A stretch of DNA of 64,000 bases from positions 62,001-126,000 of the forward strand of contig NZ_AMRG01000002.1 in NCBI RefSeq assembly GCF_000299895.1, written 5' to 3'. This document shows positions 27,583 through 37,820 of this stretch, piece by piece (positions within the stretch are counted from its first letter, which is position 1; every line of letters begins with the position of its first letter). This DNA is from Idiomarina xiamenensis 10-D-4 (GTDB lineage Bacteria > Pseudomonadota > Gammaproteobacteria > Enterobacterales > Alteromonadaceae). The notes beneath the pieces were generated by a model. It worked only from the letters and a program-made list of their open reading frames with translations. It was not told the DNA's origin and did not search any database. The translations under genes were made by a program, and so were the position numbers.

Positions 27583-28867
27583 ATGTCCGATAAGTTGTAC
27601 TTGGCGGCGCGGCAGCGCTGCCAAGGTCAAGTTTCTCTACCCGGCTCAAAAAGTATCGCTAACCGCGCGTTGTTAATGGCGGCATTGTGTCGTGTTGCAA
27701 AACTTGTTACAAAGTGACGATACCGAGCATATGCAACAAGCTTTACAACGCTTGGGAGTCGGCATACAACGGCGGGGCGATAACGCTTGGTTGGTCCAAG
27801 GTAATGGTGGTCAATGGCAGGCGCTATCGACGGCGCTGTACCTAGGCAACGCGGGTACGGCAATGCGACCATTAACCGCGGTGCTAGCGGCGACAGCACG
27901 CGAAGCCTATTGCCTGACTGGCGATGCACGCATGTGTGAACGGCCACTGGGTGATTTGGTCGACGCTTTGCGTCAAGGTGGTGCGCAGATCGACTATCAG
28001 CATAATATCGGCTATCCGCCGCTGTCTATCAAACCCGGCTTGCGGGGGGGCATTATCCGCGTCGACGGCTCCACCTCAAGTCAATATATTAGTGCGTTGT
28101 TAATGGCCTTGCCGCTATTAAAAGATGACAGCGAACTGCACCTGATCGGCACCGTTGTGTCACGCCCATACATCAACTTGACCCTAGCCATGCTGCGCGA
28201 CTTTGGTATTGCTATTCAAGCACTCGATGATAACCGCTTTGCCATTGCCGGCGGACAACGCTATCAACTGCAGCAAGCGAGTAACCATTATTGGGTTGAA
28301 GGTGACGCCAGTGCGGCTTCTTACTGGATAGCGGCTGGCGTGTTGGGGCACGGACCATTGCGCATCGATGGGGTGGGTCGTCATAGTATCCAAGGCGATA
28401 TTAATTTTGCCGATGTCGTGGCGCGGATGGGTGGCCAGGTGACTTTACAGGCACAACATATAGAGGTTGCCGGTGGCCAGTTGCACGGTATTGATGTCGA
28501 TTTAAATACTATTCCCGATGCCGCTATGACCATCGCTGTATTGGCCTTATTTGCTAAGGGTGACACGCGTATTCGTGGCGTTGCGAATTGGCGCGTAAAA
28601 GAAACCGACCGTATCGACGCCATGGCCAATGAACTGCGTAAAGTGGGTGCCAGCGTGACCATTTACGACGATGGTTTGGCCATTAGTCCACCGCAACATT
28701 GGCAGCACGCCGATATCAAGACGTACAACGATCACCGTATGGCAATGTGCTTTTCGTTATTGGCTTTTGCGCCGAGTGGCGTGACCATTTGCGATCCCGC
28801 CTGTTGTAGTAAGACTTATCCTCGTTATTTTACCGAATTCGCTCGTCTTTGCCCCGCACCGAGCTAA
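27583..28867 (+). pseudogene. aroA: 3-phosphoshikimate 1-carboxyvinyltransferase, frame-disrupted
   Basis: The true N-terminus starts at the ATG at 27583 and contains the substrate-binding motif LPGSKSIANRALLMAAL. That frame ends at a TGA at about 27716-27718. Similarity resumes one frame over from about 27692 (VLQNLLQSDDTEHM) and is complete to 28867, with LGNAGTAMRPL, SSQYISALLMALP and YNDHRMAM. Compared with E. coli AroA about four residues are missing at the junction, corresponding to a net loss of 11 bases. A gene caller would start at the GTG at 27692 and lose the catalytic Lys-Ser motif. AroA is essential for prototrophic growth on minimal medium, so an error or an auxotroph is implied. 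Confidence 0.88.
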
Positions 28868-28917
28868 GCATTTAACCGGTTTTAACGTTAAATTTTCGTA
28901 ACGATTGAGCCGCATCA

Positions 28918-28946
28918 GGTGCATTTCTTTTTATTTCCCGTATAAT
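28918..28946 (+). promoter_or_regulatory. Possible cmk promoter (-10 TATAAT)
   Basis: A perfect TATAAT occurs at 28941-28946 in the 124-base aroA-cmk gap, about 45 bases ahead of the cmk start. The -35 region at 17-base spacing (GGTGCA) is poor, so this is a tentative promoter. Confidence 0.4.
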
Positions 28947-28991
28947 TGCGGCGCTTTATGCTGACCTTGCAGCGCAATGATTGAGGATGAT

Positions 28992-29690
28992 ATGAGCAGC
29001 CATATACCGGTAATAACTATCGATGGACCCAGTGGTGCGGGAAAGGGCACCGTTAGCCGTTTGTTGGCTGACAAATTGGGTTGGCATCTGCTCGACAGCG
29101 GTGCCATTTATCGGGTGTTGGCGTTAGCAGCAATACATCATCACTTCAGCCCTGACGATGAAGAAAGTCTGGTGGTGTTGGCCGCGAACCTTGATGTAAA
29201 ATTTGTCAGCGAAGAAGAACGTGCGTTAACCCATATTATTTTAGAGGGTGAGGACGTGACGTTGAGCATCCGCACCGAAGAGGTTGGTAATATGGCTTCT
29301 AAAATCGCGGCGTTACCGCGTGTTAGAGAGGCATTATTACGTCGGCAGCGAGCGTTTAAAGAGCTACCCGGCTTAATCGCCGATGGTCGAGATATGGGCA
29401 CCGTGGTGTTCAAAGATGCTGACGCTAAGATTTTTTTGACGGCGAGCGCCGCAGAACGTGCGCAACGTCGTGCGCAGCAATTGAAGCAAAAGGGCTTCTC
29501 TGCTAATATTGAGCAATTAATCACCGAAATTCGTGAGCGCGATGATCGGGATACCAACCGCTCTGTGGCGCCATTAAAGGCTGCCGATGATGCATTGTTT
29601 GTGGATTCAACCGAATTATCCATCGATGAAGTGGTGGATAAAGTGATGACATTTGCACATAGCAAGTTGTCACAAGCTAGTCAGGCGTAA
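28992..29690 (+). CDS. cmk: Cytidylate kinase
   Basis: A 232-residue (d)CMP kinase with the P-loop [13 protein letters not shown] near residue 8, [12 protein letters not shown] near 33, [13 protein letters not shown] near 124 and [13 protein letters not shown] near 184. It phosphorylates CMP and dCMP for nucleic-acid and lipid precursor supply. I chose the ATG at 28992 because GAGGATGAT lies directly upstream; an ATG five codons earlier lacks a site. The cmk-rpsA order is conserved in gammaproteobacteria. Confidence 0.96.
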   Translation: MSSHIPVITIDGPSGAGKGTVSRLLADKLGWHLLDSGAIYRVLALAAIHHHFSPDDEESLVVLAANLDVKFVSEEERALTHIILEGEDVTLSIRTEEVGNMASKIAALPRVREALLRRQRAFKELPGLIADGRDMGTVVFKDADAKIFLTASAAERAQRRAQQLKQKGFSANIEQLITEIRERDDRDTNRSVAPLKAADDALFVDSTELSIDEVVDKVMTFAHSKLSQASQA

Positions 29691-29793
29691 GCTTGATTAG
29701 GGCATCTGCCCGTAAGGATGCGAGCAGATATTTATCATAACCCCGCTGTCATAGGATGTGCAGTGGTCGTCAATTAGCGAAGTTAATATACAT
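29691..29793 (+). promoter_or_regulatory. rpsA leader, probable S1 autoregulatory translation-initiation region
   Basis: The 103-base leader has no canonical ribosome-binding site before the rpsA ATG. It can fold: GGGCATCTGCCC is self-complementary, ATCTGC can pair with GCAGAT further on, and GGA triplets (near 29716 and 29754) lie in or beside loops. E. coli rpsA likewise lacks a strong site and depends on folded hairpins with GGA loops, giving S1 feedback control. That this leader works the same way is inference. Confidence 0.5.
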
Positions 29794-31470
29794 ATGTCAG
29801 AAAATTTTGCACAGCTGTTCGAAGAAAGCCTGAAAGAAATCGAAACTCGCCCAGGCTCCATCGTCAAAGGTACTATCGTAGCGATTCAGAAAGACGTTGT
29901 CTTAGTTGATGCCGGTCTTAAATCTGAAAGCGCCATTCCAGCAGAGCAATTCCGTAACGCCGATGGTGAAATCGACGTTAATATCGGTGATGAAATCGAT
30001 GTTGCACTGGATGCGGTAGAAGATGGTTTCGGTGAGACAATCCTTTCACGCGAAAAAGCTAAGCGCTATGAAGCTTGGCTGCAGCTGGAAAAAGCTTACG
30101 AAGACGACGCGACCGTTAACGGCTCAATCAGTGGCAAAGTTAAAGGTGGTTTCACTGTCGATTTAGGCGGTGTTCGCGCGTTCTTACCAGGTTCTTTGGT
30201 TGATGTACGTCCAGTACGCGACACTGCTCACCTGGAAAACAAAGAGCTGGAATTCAAAGTCATCAAATTAGACCAGAAGCGCAACAACGTTGTTGTTTCA
30301 CGTCGTGCTGTGATCGAGAAAGAAAACAGTGCTGAACGCGAAGAGCTGCTGGAGAACCTGCAAGAAGGTCAGGAAGTTAAGGGTATCGTTAAGAACCTAA
30401 CTGACTACGGTGCATTCGTTGACTTGGGTGGTGTAGACGGCCTGTTGCACATCACCGATATGGCGTGGAAACGCGTTAAGCATCCAAGTGAAATCGTTAA
30501 TGTTGGCGACGAAATCAACGTGAAAGTGTTGAAGTTCGATCGTGAGCGTACGCGTGTATCACTGGGTCTGAAACAGTTAGGCGAAGATCCATGGGCAGAT
30601 ATTGCTAACCGTTACCCAGAGGGTACGCGTTTGCAAGGTCGCGTGACTAACTTGACCGATTACGGCTGCTTCGTTGAAATCGAAGAAGGCGTTGAAGGTC
30701 TGGTACACGTTTCTGAAATGGATTGGACCAACAAAAACGTACATCCTTCTAAAGTGGTTAACTTGGATGACGTTGTTGAAGTCATGGTACTGGAAATCGA
30801 CGAAGAACGTCGTCGTATCTCTCTGGGTCTGAAGCAATGTAAACCAAACCCTTGGGAAGAGTTTGCTAAGAACCACGATAAAGCTGAAAAAGTCACCGGT
30901 AAAATCAAGTCAATCACTGACTTTGGTATTTTCATCGGCCTTGACGGCGGTATCGACGGCTTAGTCCACTTGTCAGATATCAGCTGGAACGCAACCGGTG
31001 AAGAAGCCGTACGTGAGTACAAAAAAGGCGAAGAAGTCACCGCGGTTGTATTACAAGTTGACGCTGAGCGTGAGCGTATCTCTTTAGGCATCAAGCAGCT
31101 TGAAGAAGACCCGTTCAACAATTACTTAGCAGCTAACAAGAAAGGTGCTATCGTCAATGGTAAGATCACCGAAGTCGATGCTAAAGGCGCTAAAGTTGAG
31201 TTAGCCGATAGCGTTGAAGGTTATATCCGTGTAGCCGACATTTCTCGTGACCGTATCGAAGATGCCAGCACGGTATTGAATGTTGGTGATGATGTTGAAG
31301 CGCGCTTCATGGGCGTTGATCGTAAGAACCGTACTCTAAGCCTGTCTATCCGTGCGAAAGACGAAGCTGAAGAGAAAGAAGCGGTTGACCAGGTCAACAA
31401 ACAGCAAGATAGCAGCGGTATCAACAGCGCTATGGCTGACGCCTTTAAAGCGGCTAAAACTGACGATTAA
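29794..31470 (+). CDS. rpsA: 30S ribosomal protein S1
   Basis: A 558-residue protein (E. coli 557) with six S1 RNA-binding repeats. Clear repeat cores are [14 protein letters not shown] near residue 20, [22 protein letters not shown] near 195, [20 protein letters not shown] near 280 and [20 protein letters not shown] near 367. It begins with the family start [13 protein letters not shown]. Codon choice is noticeably more biased than its neighbours, as expected for a highly expressed ribosomal gene. S1 unfolds mRNA leaders during initiation. Confidence 0.98.
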   Translation: MSENFAQLFEESLKEIETRPGSIVKGTIVAIQKDVVLVDAGLKSESAIPAEQFRNADGEIDVNIGDEIDVALDAVEDGFGETILSREKAKRYEAWLQLEKAYEDDATVNGSISGKVKGGFTVDLGGVRAFLPGSLVDVRPVRDTAHLENKELEFKVIKLDQKRNNVVVSRRAVIEKENSAEREELLENLQEGQEVKGIVKNLTDYGAFVDLGGVDGLLHITDMAWKRVKHPSEIVNVGDEINVKVLKFDRERTRVSLGLKQLGEDPWADIANRYPEGTRLQGRVTNLTDYGCFVEIEEGVEGLVHVSEMDWTNKNVHPSKVVNLDDVVEVMVLEIDEERRRISLGLKQCKPNPWEEFAKNHDKAEKVTGKIKSITDFGIFIGLDGGIDGLVHLSDISWNATGEEAVREYKKGEEVTAVVLQVDAERERISLGIKQLEEDPFNNYLAANKKGAIVNGKITEVDAKGAKVELADSVEGYIRVADISRDRIEDASTVLNVGDDVEARFMGVDRKNRTLSLSIRAKDEAEEKEAVDQVNKQQDSSGINSAMADAFKAAKTDD

Positions 31471-31512
31471 TTAACACCTAAATGTGTGGTACTCGACTGA
31501 GGGAGGTCTATG

Positions 31513-31806
31513 ATGACCAAGTCAGAGCTGATTGAGCAGTTGATGGAAAAATATCCGCAATTGCCTCCGCGCGATGTAGAGATGGCGGTTAAAGAAATGC
31601 TTGAACATATGGTGCAAACACTGGCTAACGGTGAGCGTATCGAGATTCGAGGTTTTGGTAGCTTTTCTTTGCATTATCGAGCACCACGCGTTGGTCGCAA
31701 CCCAAAGACCGGAGCATCGGTAGACTTGACGGGTAAATATGTCCCTCATTTCAAGCCCGGTAAATTGCTCCGTGAACAGGTTGACGATGGTGGTCGTCAG
31801 CGTTAA
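31513..31806 (+). CDS. ihfB: Integration host factor subunit beta
   Basis: A 97-residue HU/IHF-family DNA-bending protein: [22 protein letters not shown], then [17 protein letters not shown] and the intercalating-arm segment RVGRNPKTG. Two adjacent ATGs are possible (31510 and 31513); the second is better spaced from the GGAGG and matches the family start. It pairs with IhfA, which is encoded elsewhere. It lies directly behind rpsA, as in E. coli, and ends at a strong terminator. Confidence 0.96.
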   Translation: MTKSELIEQLMEKYPQLPPRDVEMAVKEMLEHMVQTLANGERIEIRGFGSFSLHYRAPRVGRNPKTGASVDLTGKYVPHFKPGKLLREQVDDGGRQR

Positions 31807-31820
31807 AACGCGATGTTTGA

Positions 31821-31853
31821 AAACGGCATGCTATAATGGCATGCCGTTTTTTT
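31821..31853 (+). terminator. Intrinsic terminator behind ihfB
   Basis: CGGCATGC/GCATGCCG with flanking A-run and T-run forms a strong hairpin. The loop happens to contain TATAAT. It separates rpsA-ihfB from the lapA-lapB-pyrF unit. Confidence 0.85.
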
Positions 31854-31884
31854 ATAACAGCATAACGATGCAAAGGAACTGACG

Positions 31885-32163
31885 ATGCTTCGCGTAATAT
31901 TTACCTACCTACCTTTAGCTGTGGTGTTTGTATTGGCATTAGCATTTGGTGCCCAAAATGATGCTCAGGTTGAAGTTAACTTTTTTATTGTTAAACAGCA
32001 GCTTTCGGTGACAGTGTTACTGGGATTATTCGTCGCTTTTGGCTTTATCTTCGGCGTCTTAGCGATGCTGACCCAACAACTACGTTTACGCATGGCAAAT
32101 CGCCAGTTACGTAAGCGCATCGCCACTCTCGAGCGGCCAAAGCCAAGCTCAAGTCAGGCTTAA
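31885..32163 (+). CDS. lapA: Lipopolysaccharide assembly protein A
   Basis: A 92-residue inner-membrane protein (DUF1049). Two transmembrane segments (about residues 5-23 and 40-62) flank the family motif AFGAQNDAQVEVNFFI; the end is a cytoplasmic helix rich in Arg. LapA works with LapB to regulate LpxC turnover and LPS synthesis. AAAGGA precedes the ATG, and lapB starts two bases after the stop. Confidence 0.94.
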   Translation: MLRVIFTYLPLAVVFVLALAFGAQNDAQVEVNFFIVKQQLSVTVLLGLFVAFGFIFGVLAMLTQQLRLRMANRQLRKRIATLERPKPSSSQA

Positions 32164-32164
32164 T

Positions 32165-33322
32165 ATGTTAGAACTGCTGTTTTTATTGCTGCCAGTTGCT
32201 GCTGCCTATGGTTGGTTTATGGGCCGCAATAGTGTGCGCTCTGAGGGGCGTCGTGAACAGGAACAGTTCTCGCGGCAATACGTAACAGGATTAAATTTAT
32301 TACTCTCTGATCAACCCGATAAAGCGGTTGACCTCTTTGTTGAATTACTCGATGTCGACAGTGATACCATCGAAACGCATTGGGCCTTGGGTAAGCTGTT
32401 TCGTCGTCGTGGCGAAGTCGACCGAGCTATTAAGATCCATCAAAATCTCATTTCCCGTCCCAGCTTGAGCGAGCATAATCGTCGTTTAGCCATGCAGGAG
32501 CTGGGCAAAGATTATTTAGCGGCAGGTTTGTATGACCGTGCCGAAAAAATGTTTTACGAATTACAGCAACACCGTGACTTTCGACGCGATAGTCAGCTAC
32601 AACTGCTTGAACTATATCAAGCCACCCATGAGTGGGATAAAGCTATTAAAGTTGCGCTACGTCTGGCTCGTGGTGATGACAATATCGCTATTATTGTGGC
32701 GCAGCTATATTGCGAGCTGGCTAGCTTACAAGATGAACAAAAGTTGCTGTTGAAGTATTACCACAAAGCTTTACAACACGACCCGGATTGTGTTCGTGCT
32801 AACTTGGCGCTCGGTCAGCTGTGGTATGGACAAGGGCAGTATAGCAAAGCGTTGAAGGTGTTATTAGCGGTACCTAAGCAAGAGATGGCGTTTTTATCGG
32901 AAGCGTTACCCTTAATAAAAGCCTGCTTTGAAGCGCAACACGACCATAATGGCCTAGCCAGTTTTCTTCATGAATGCGTTAAGCATCAGGGCGGTGCTAG
33001 TGCCTCGATCATGCTGTCGGAATTAATTGCCAGCGAGAACGGCATCGAAGCCGCTGAGCAATTTATAGAAACTCATCTGGTTCGTCACCCAACCATGAAA
33101 GGCTTCCATCAATTGATGGATTTGCACATTCGTGCCGCCGATGTTGGCCGCGCTCGCGACAGCTTGGTGATGCTACAAAAAATGGTACAACAACAATTAC
33201 AACAACGTCCGCGTTATAAATGTCAGTATTGTGGTTTCGCTGGCCACACGCTGTATTGGCATTGCCCGTCGTGTAAATCGTGGACGACTATTAAACCGAT
33301 TAGAGGATTAGACGGAGAATGA
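32165..33322 (+). CDS. lapB: Lipopolysaccharide assembly protein B
   Basis: A 385-residue protein (E. coli 389) with an N-terminal membrane anchor (residues 1-20), a long TPR array (about residues 35-330; [23 protein letters not shown] is a typical repeat core) and a C-terminal rubredoxin-type zinc knuckle with CQYCGF and CPSCKSW near residues 355-375. LapB is an adaptor delivering LpxC to FtsH and so balances LPS against phospholipid. Its stop overlaps the pyrF start by four bases (ATGA). Confidence 0.96.
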   Translation: MLELLFLLLPVAAAYGWFMGRNSVRSEGRREQEQFSRQYVTGLNLLLSDQPDKAVDLFVELLDVDSDTIETHWALGKLFRRRGEVDRAIKIHQNLISRPSLSEHNRRLAMQELGKDYLAAGLYDRAEKMFYELQQHRDFRRDSQLQLLELYQATHEWDKAIKVALRLARGDDNIAIIVAQLYCELASLQDEQKLLLKYYHKALQHDPDCVRANLALGQLWYGQGQYSKALKVLLAVPKQEMAFLSEALPLIKACFEAQHDHNGLASFLHECVKHQGGASASIMLSELIASENGIEAAEQFIETHLVRHPTMKGFHQLMDLHIRAADVGRARDSLVMLQKMVQQQLQQRPRYKCQYCGFAGHTLYWHCPSCKSWTTIKPIRGLDGE

Positions 33323-34026
33323 CAGTGAAACCGCCAATTTTTGTTGCCTTAGATTATCCTAACGCTGCCGCAGCAGAGGCGTTAGTCGAACAACTTTCAC
33401 CGACCGATACCGGCTTAAAAGTGGGCAAAGAGTTATTTACCGCTGCCGGTCCAGATTTTGTTAAGGGCTTAACAAAGCGCGGTTTTAATGTGTTTTTAGA
33501 CTTAAAATTCCATGATATTCCTAACACTGTGGCAAAAGCCGTGAGTGCCGCAGCCGAATTAGGGGTTGGTATGGTTAATGTACACGCCAGTGGTGGTCGG
33601 CGTATGATGGAAGCGGCGCGGCAAGCGCTTAGTCATTACGGCCAGCAAGCGCCAGATCTGATTGCCGTTACGGTATTAACCAGTATGACCGACGATGAAT
33701 TGCACGAGGTTGGTGTACGTAAGCCGGTATCAGAGCAGGTTAGTCGATTAGCAGCGCTGACCGCTGACTGCGGTTTAGACGGTGTCGTTTGTTCAGCGCA
33801 AGAGGCGGTCATGTTGCGCCAGTACACCCATCAAGACTTTTTGTTGGTGACGCCGGGCATCCGTCCGGAGGGAACCGATAGTGGTGACCAGCGTCGCATT
33901 ATGACGCCGGTCGATGCTATCCAAGCTGGTGTTAGCTACTTAGTGATTGGTCGTCCGATCACACAAGCTGCTGATCCTGCAGCGGCATTGGCGAGCATTA
34001 ATAAAGAGATCAACGCTGTTCGCTAA
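33319..34026 (+). CDS. pyrF: Orotidine 5'-phosphate decarboxylase
   Basis: A 235-residue TIM-barrel enzyme making UMP from OMP. The catalytic Asp-Lys-Asp tetrad region is [12 protein letters not shown] near residue 61, with ALDYPNA near the start and TPGIRPEG near 182 for phosphate binding. It is translationally coupled to lapB, the arrangement found in many gammaproteobacteria. An intrinsic terminator follows. Confidence 0.96.
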   Translation: MTVKPPIFVALDYPNAAAAEALVEQLSPTDTGLKVGKELFTAAGPDFVKGLTKRGFNVFLDLKFHDIPNTVAKAVSAAAELGVGMVNVHASGGRRMMEAARQALSHYGQQAPDLIAVTVLTSMTDDELHEVGVRKPVSEQVSRLAALTADCGLDGVVCSAQEAVMLRQYTHQDFLLVTPGIRPEGTDSGDQRRIMTPVDAIQAGVSYLVIGRPITQAADPAAALASINKEINAVR

Positions 34027-34076
34027 CCGTGATATCGTATTTTACGTCGCTCCTCTTTTAATCAGCCTACACTAAT

Positions 34077-34102
34077 AAGCCGCCGCTCGTGCGGCTTTTT
34101 TG
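34077..34102 (+). terminator. Intrinsic terminator behind pyrF
   Basis: AGCCGC (34078-34083) and GCGGCT (34091-34096) pair around a 7-base loop and are followed by a T-run. This closes the lapA-lapB-pyrF unit just ahead of the ComEA-like gene. Confidence 0.85.
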
Positions 34103-34120
34103 TTGGAGGAACTGATTCTA

Positions 34121-34483
34121 ATGATTAATAAATTGATGATAAAAATGGCGACTTGGTCGACGCTAGTGATGTTCAGTCTATTGCCACTATGCTATGCGCC
34201 CTTAAGTGCGGCGCAGCCGTTATTTAATCCTAGTGGTGGTGGAATACAAAGCGCTAAAGAGGAGCAAGACGCTGTTGCTGCCGGTGAGCAAACCATAAAC
34301 ATCAATACGGCGTCGGCGAATGAATTGGCAAGTCAGCTAAAAGGCATTGGTTTAAAGCGTGCCGGACAAATCATTGCCTTGCGCGAGCATTTGGGCGGCT
34401 TTAAAACGATTGAGCAACTGCAACAGGTGAGGGGAATTGGACCAATTTTTATTGCCAATAATAAGCATCGCTTAAGTTTATAG
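34121..34483 (+). CDS. ComEA-like helix-hairpin-helix DNA-binding protein
   Basis: A 120-residue exported protein. A signal peptide (about residues 1-30, ending PLSAAQ) is followed by a linker and the ComEA-type helix-hairpin-helix pair: INTASANELASQLKGIGLKRA near residue 60 and QLQQVRGIGPIFI near 102. ComEA family proteins bind incoming double-stranded DNA in the periplasm during natural transformation. The start is uncertain: GGAGG at 34105 is 11-12 bases from the ATG at 34121. It is monocistronic, framed by two terminators. Confidence 0.88.
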   Translation: MINKLMIKMATWSTLVMFSLLPLCYAPLSAAQPLFNPSGGGIQSAKEEQDAVAAGEQTININTASANELASQLKGIGLKRAGQIIALREHLGGFKTIEQLQQVRGIGPIFIANNKHRLSL

Positions 34484-34512
34484 CGTTGACTCGTTAATCG
34501 TTCTTAATAGAT

Positions 34513-34542
34513 AAAAAAAGGGACCTAGAAGGTCCCTTTTTT
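34513..34542. terminator. Bidirectional intrinsic terminator
   Basis: GGGACC/GGTCCC with a five-base loop lies between an A-run and a T-run and separates the convergent comEA-like gene and the distal rne fragment. Confidence 0.9.
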
Positions 34543-34564
34543 AACTGCTATTAATACAACTCGA

Positions 34565-35698
34565 TTAACTCGGGCTGCACTTAGCCATTGCCGCGCTGGC
34601 ACGGTGTGACGCCGCTAAAAAGCCGGCTTCACGAGTCGCTTTCGGGAAAGTCCGGCGTTGCTCATCGGTAGCCACCGCAAGCGCTGCAAAGGCGCCTTGA
34701 CGCGGAGCTGCTGAAGCCTTGGTCATTGCCGCATAGGCGGCTCCTTTAACGCGGCTAGGCGTTAGTACCACGGCTTGTTCCTGTGCAACTACCGCATCAG
34801 CTGCTGCGTCTGAATCTGCGCTAGCGGTAACTGGCTCGGCTTCGGCAGACGCAGATAGCTCGGCTGGGCTAACAGCGTCGCTTTCGTTGCTATCGACTTC
34901 AACCGCTTGAGCGGTATCGTTGTCCGCTGCAGTTGCATCGGTCTCTACCGTTTGGGCTGAATTGCTCGCTGCCGGCTTCTCTGGCGAATCCTCAACCACA
35001 GGCGCCGCAGTCATGGCGGCGCTGCTCACTTCAGCAGCATGATGAATGCTTGCGGCTGGATGTTCCGCCGGCACTGCATCGGCAGCAGGTAACTGCGCTT
35101 GGCTTGGTAACTCCGCGTGATTTGACTGTTCATCGGTCTCTGCTGGAGCTGATGCTGGTTCGACGCTTACATCACTAGCACTGTGGGCTTGCTGCATAAC
35201 CGTTGGTGCAGCGGCTGCATCATCGTCGCTAGGTGCGGTGGAGTTCTCCGCATTTAGCTCGGTGTGCGTTTGCTCTTGCTGCTCACGTTTACGGCGTTGC
35301 CCGGCCGCTCGCAAATGGCGAGGTGAGCGACGTGAACGGGTGCGCGATTGTTTAGCTTGGCTATCGTCTTGTGGCTGCGCTTCACTGCCGCTATCGCTGG
35401 CATCATCTGCAGGCGCCTTGTCGTTAGCCGCCGCTGATTGCTCTTCAGTGGCTTGTTGTTGAACCTCATGCTCGGCTGCTGGCTGACTTTCTTGGCTCTG
35501 CTTGTCCGCAGCGGTTGGCGTCGATTCGACCTCGTGCTGCGACGAGGCATGAGTTGTCGCCGCTGCTTGCACATTATTGCTGTCGCTAACCGTATTATTT
35601 GCCACGGTTTGCTGTTCAGCAGCGTTGTCGTTGCTAGGGCTGACAGCCTTTTCGTTATCGGCGACAACGGCATCAGCTGCCTGAGCGTACCGAGCGAT
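34565..35698 (-). pseudogene. rne: Out-of-frame C-terminal scaffold segment of RNase E
   Basis: This 377-codon frame opens immediately after the point where the main rne frame stops and encodes typical RNase E tail sequence: long acidic, Ala/Glu/Gln/Ser-rich disorder interrupted by the arginine-rich RNA-binding element RSRRSPRHLRAAGQRRKREQ, and a short conserved-looking end (AAYAAMTKASAAPRQGAFAAL). Standing alone it has no convincing start: a GTG at 35605 lacks a ribosome-binding site. Joined to the upstream frame by a one-base correction near 35690-35712, it gives an RNase E of about 1085 residues, normal for the family. Confidence 0.85.
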
Positions 35699-37820
35699 TT
35701 AAGTTGCGACGTTGACGACGCGGCTTCGGTGCTTGTGCTTTTGGCTCAGCTTGCTCGTTAGTTTTCGCCGCTTCTGTTTGCGTGGCGTTATCTTGTTTGT
35801 TGGTATTATCCGCCTGTTGACGGTTATTACGACCGCCACGACGACGGCGATTATTGCGGTTGCCCTCGCGGTTGTTGTCACGATTGCTATCGCGGTTGTT
35901 GTCGCGATTGTCCTGACGCTGATCGGACTCTTTGCCGTTATCAGACTTTTTATTGCCCTCGCTTTGCGCGTTAGCGTCATGACGATGACGATTATTGTTA
36001 CGACCACCGCGACGATTGCGGTTATTACCACGACGCTGGCCATTATTTGAACCACGACGTTGCTGACCACGTTGTTGTTGGTTGGCTGACGATTTGCCTT
36101 GTTGTTGCTGATCGTCGTCCGCAAATAGACCTTTCAGCCATTTAGCTAGGCGTGATAGTAACGATGGTTGAGATGCAGCAGAAGCTGCCGGCTTAGCGCT
36201 TTGCGGTTTGCTTACCTGTGGTGCTGCGGTTGGTGCCTGTAAGCCCTGCAACGCAGGTTGTTCATTGCTCTTATCTTTAGTCAGTGAAATGCTCACGGAC
36301 TCTTGAGGCGGTTGTTGCATCAGCTGGAAGCTGGCTTGTTCGGTCACTTCGTCGGTGCGCACGCGCACCACATCAAAATGCGGGGTATCCAGATGATGAT
36401 TTGGGATCACCACCAGCGATACATTATGACGCTTTTCGATTTTTAGTACCGAGTCACGCTTTTCGTTAAGCAGATAAGTTGCTACCGAAACCGGGACCTG
36501 TGCCTGCACTTGGGCGGTATTATCTTTTAGCGCTTCTTCTTCGATTAAACGTAAAATCGACAGTGCTAATGATTCGCTAGAGCGGATAGTGCCTTGGCCA
36601 CTACAACGCGGACAAACGTGGTTGGCGGCTTCGCCTAACGATGGACGCAAACGCTGTCGTGACATTTCTAATAGGCCAAAACGCGAGATGCGAGATACTT
36701 GAATGCGCGCGCGATCTTGTTGTAAGCAGTCGCGTAAGCGGTTTTCAACTTCGCGTTGGTGGCGCGTCGGCGTCATGTCGATAAAATCGATAACAATCAA
36801 ACCGCCGACATCGCGCAAACGCAGTTGGCGGGCGATTTCTTCGGCGGCTTCCAAGTTAGTTTGTAACGCCGTCTCTTCAATATCGCCGCCCTTGGTTGCT
36901 TTGGACGAGTTAATATCAATCGAGGTCAATGCTTCGGTGGGGTCGATAACGATCGAACCACCGGAAGGCAGACGTACTTCACGCTGAAAAGCCGATTCAA
37001 TTTGGCTTTCTATTTGATAATGACTAAATAGCGGCACATCGCCTTCGTAACGTTTAATTTTGCTAACGAAGTCTGGACGGATCAGCGACACGTGCTCTTT
37101 AACTTGCTCAAAAACTTGGCTGTGATCGATCAGGATCTCACCAATGTCGCGACGTAAATAGTCGCGAATAGCGCGGAAAATAACGTTGCTTTCTTGGTGA
37201 ATTAAAAACGGAGCAGGGCGCTCATCGGCTGCTTTGACGATGGTTTGCCAGTGATTTAATAATACATTTAAATCCCAAGCCAGTTCTTCCACCGATTTGC
37301 CAACGCCCGCGGTACGCACAATCAAGCCCATTTCTTCAGGCAGATTTAATTGCGCTAAGGCATCTTTCAAGTCGCTACGCTCGTCACCCTCGATACGACG
37401 AGAAATACCGCCTGCGCGAGGATTGTTTGGCATTAACACCAAGTAACTACCGGCTAGCGAAATAAATGTTGTTAACGCTGCACCTTTTTGACCGCGTTCT
37501 TCCTTATCGATTTGTACAATAACTTGCTGGCCTTCTTTGACCACATCTTTGATGTTGGGGCGGCCATTAAAGGTGTAACCATCGGGAAAGTAACTGCGGG
37601 CAATTTCTTTTAACGGTAAGAAACCGTGACGTTCAGCGCCATAATCAACAAAAGCGGCTTCTAAACTAGGTTCGATGCGGGTAATTTTGCCTTTATAAAT
37701 ATTGGCTTTTTTCTGTTCGCGACCGGGACTTTCGATATCTAAATCATACAAACGTTGGCCATCGACCAACGCCACACGCAACTCTTCTTGCTGCGTGGCA
37801 TTAATTAACATTCTTTTCAT
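35673..37820 (-). CDS. rne: Ribonuclease E, catalytic half and part of the scaffold (truncated by frameshift)
   Basis: The 715-residue frame contains the full catalytic region: [21 protein letters not shown] at the start, an S1 domain with [23 protein letters not shown] near residue 36, 5'-sensor/RNase H parts, metal-binding Asp residues in [18 protein letters not shown] and [10 protein letters not shown], and the zinc link CPRCSGQGT near 404. The tail carries Arg/Asn-rich repeats near residues 590-670 before ending prematurely at RSVRSGS. The rest of the scaffold continues in another frame. The enzyme starts mRNA decay and rRNA/tRNA processing. Sequence error is likely; a truncated but catalytically competent enzyme could nevertheless support growth. 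Confidence 0.93.
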   Translation of the reverse strand: MKRMLINATQQEELRVALVDGQRLYDLDIESPGREQKKANIYKGKITRIEPSLEAAFVDYGAERHGFLPLKEIARSYFPDGYTFNGRPNIKDVVKEGQQVIVQIDKEERGQKGAALTTFISLAGSYLVLMPNNPRAGGISRRIEGDERSDLKDALAQLNLPEEMGLIVRTAGVGKSVEELAWDLNVLLNHWQTIVKAADERPAPFLIHQESNVIFRAIRDYLRRDIGEILIDHSQVFEQVKEHVSLIRPDFVSKIKRYEGDVPLFSHYQIESQIESAFQREVRLPSGGSIVIDPTEALTSIDINSSKATKGGDIEETALQTNLEAAEEIARQLRLRDVGGLIVIDFIDMTPTRHQREVENRLRDCLQQDRARIQVSRISRFGLLEMSRQRLRPSLGEAANHVCPRCSGQGTIRSSESLALSILRLIEEEALKDNTAQVQAQVPVSVATYLLNEKRDSVLKIEKRHNVSLVVIPNHHLDTPHFDVVRVRTDEVTEQASFQLMQQPPQESVSISLTKDKSNEQPALQGLQAPTAAPQVSKPQSAKPAASAASQPSLLSRLAKWLKGLFADDDQQQQGKSSANQQQRGQQRRGSNNGQRRGNNRNRRGGRNNNRHRHDANAQSEGNKKSDNGKESDQRQDNRDNNRDSNRDNNREGNRNNRRRRGGRNNRQQADNTNKQDNATQTEAAKTNEQAEPKAQAPKPRRQRRNLNRSVRSGS

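Noticed and set aside
27692-28867. aroA as an intact gene starting at GTG 27692
   Set aside because: This would discard the LPGSKS substrate motif that is clearly encoded just upstream, and the GTG has no ribosome-binding site.
35673-35720. Programmed ribosomal frameshift in rne
   Set aside because: The shift needed is +1 (or -2). No slippery heptamer, Shine-Dalgarno-like stimulator or slow codon pattern is evident at the junction, and RNase E is not known to use one.
35700-36050. Hydrophobic Val/Ile/Thr-rich frames on both strands across the rne tail
   Set aside because: They come from out-of-frame reading of the Arg/Asn repeat of RNase E, not from membrane proteins.
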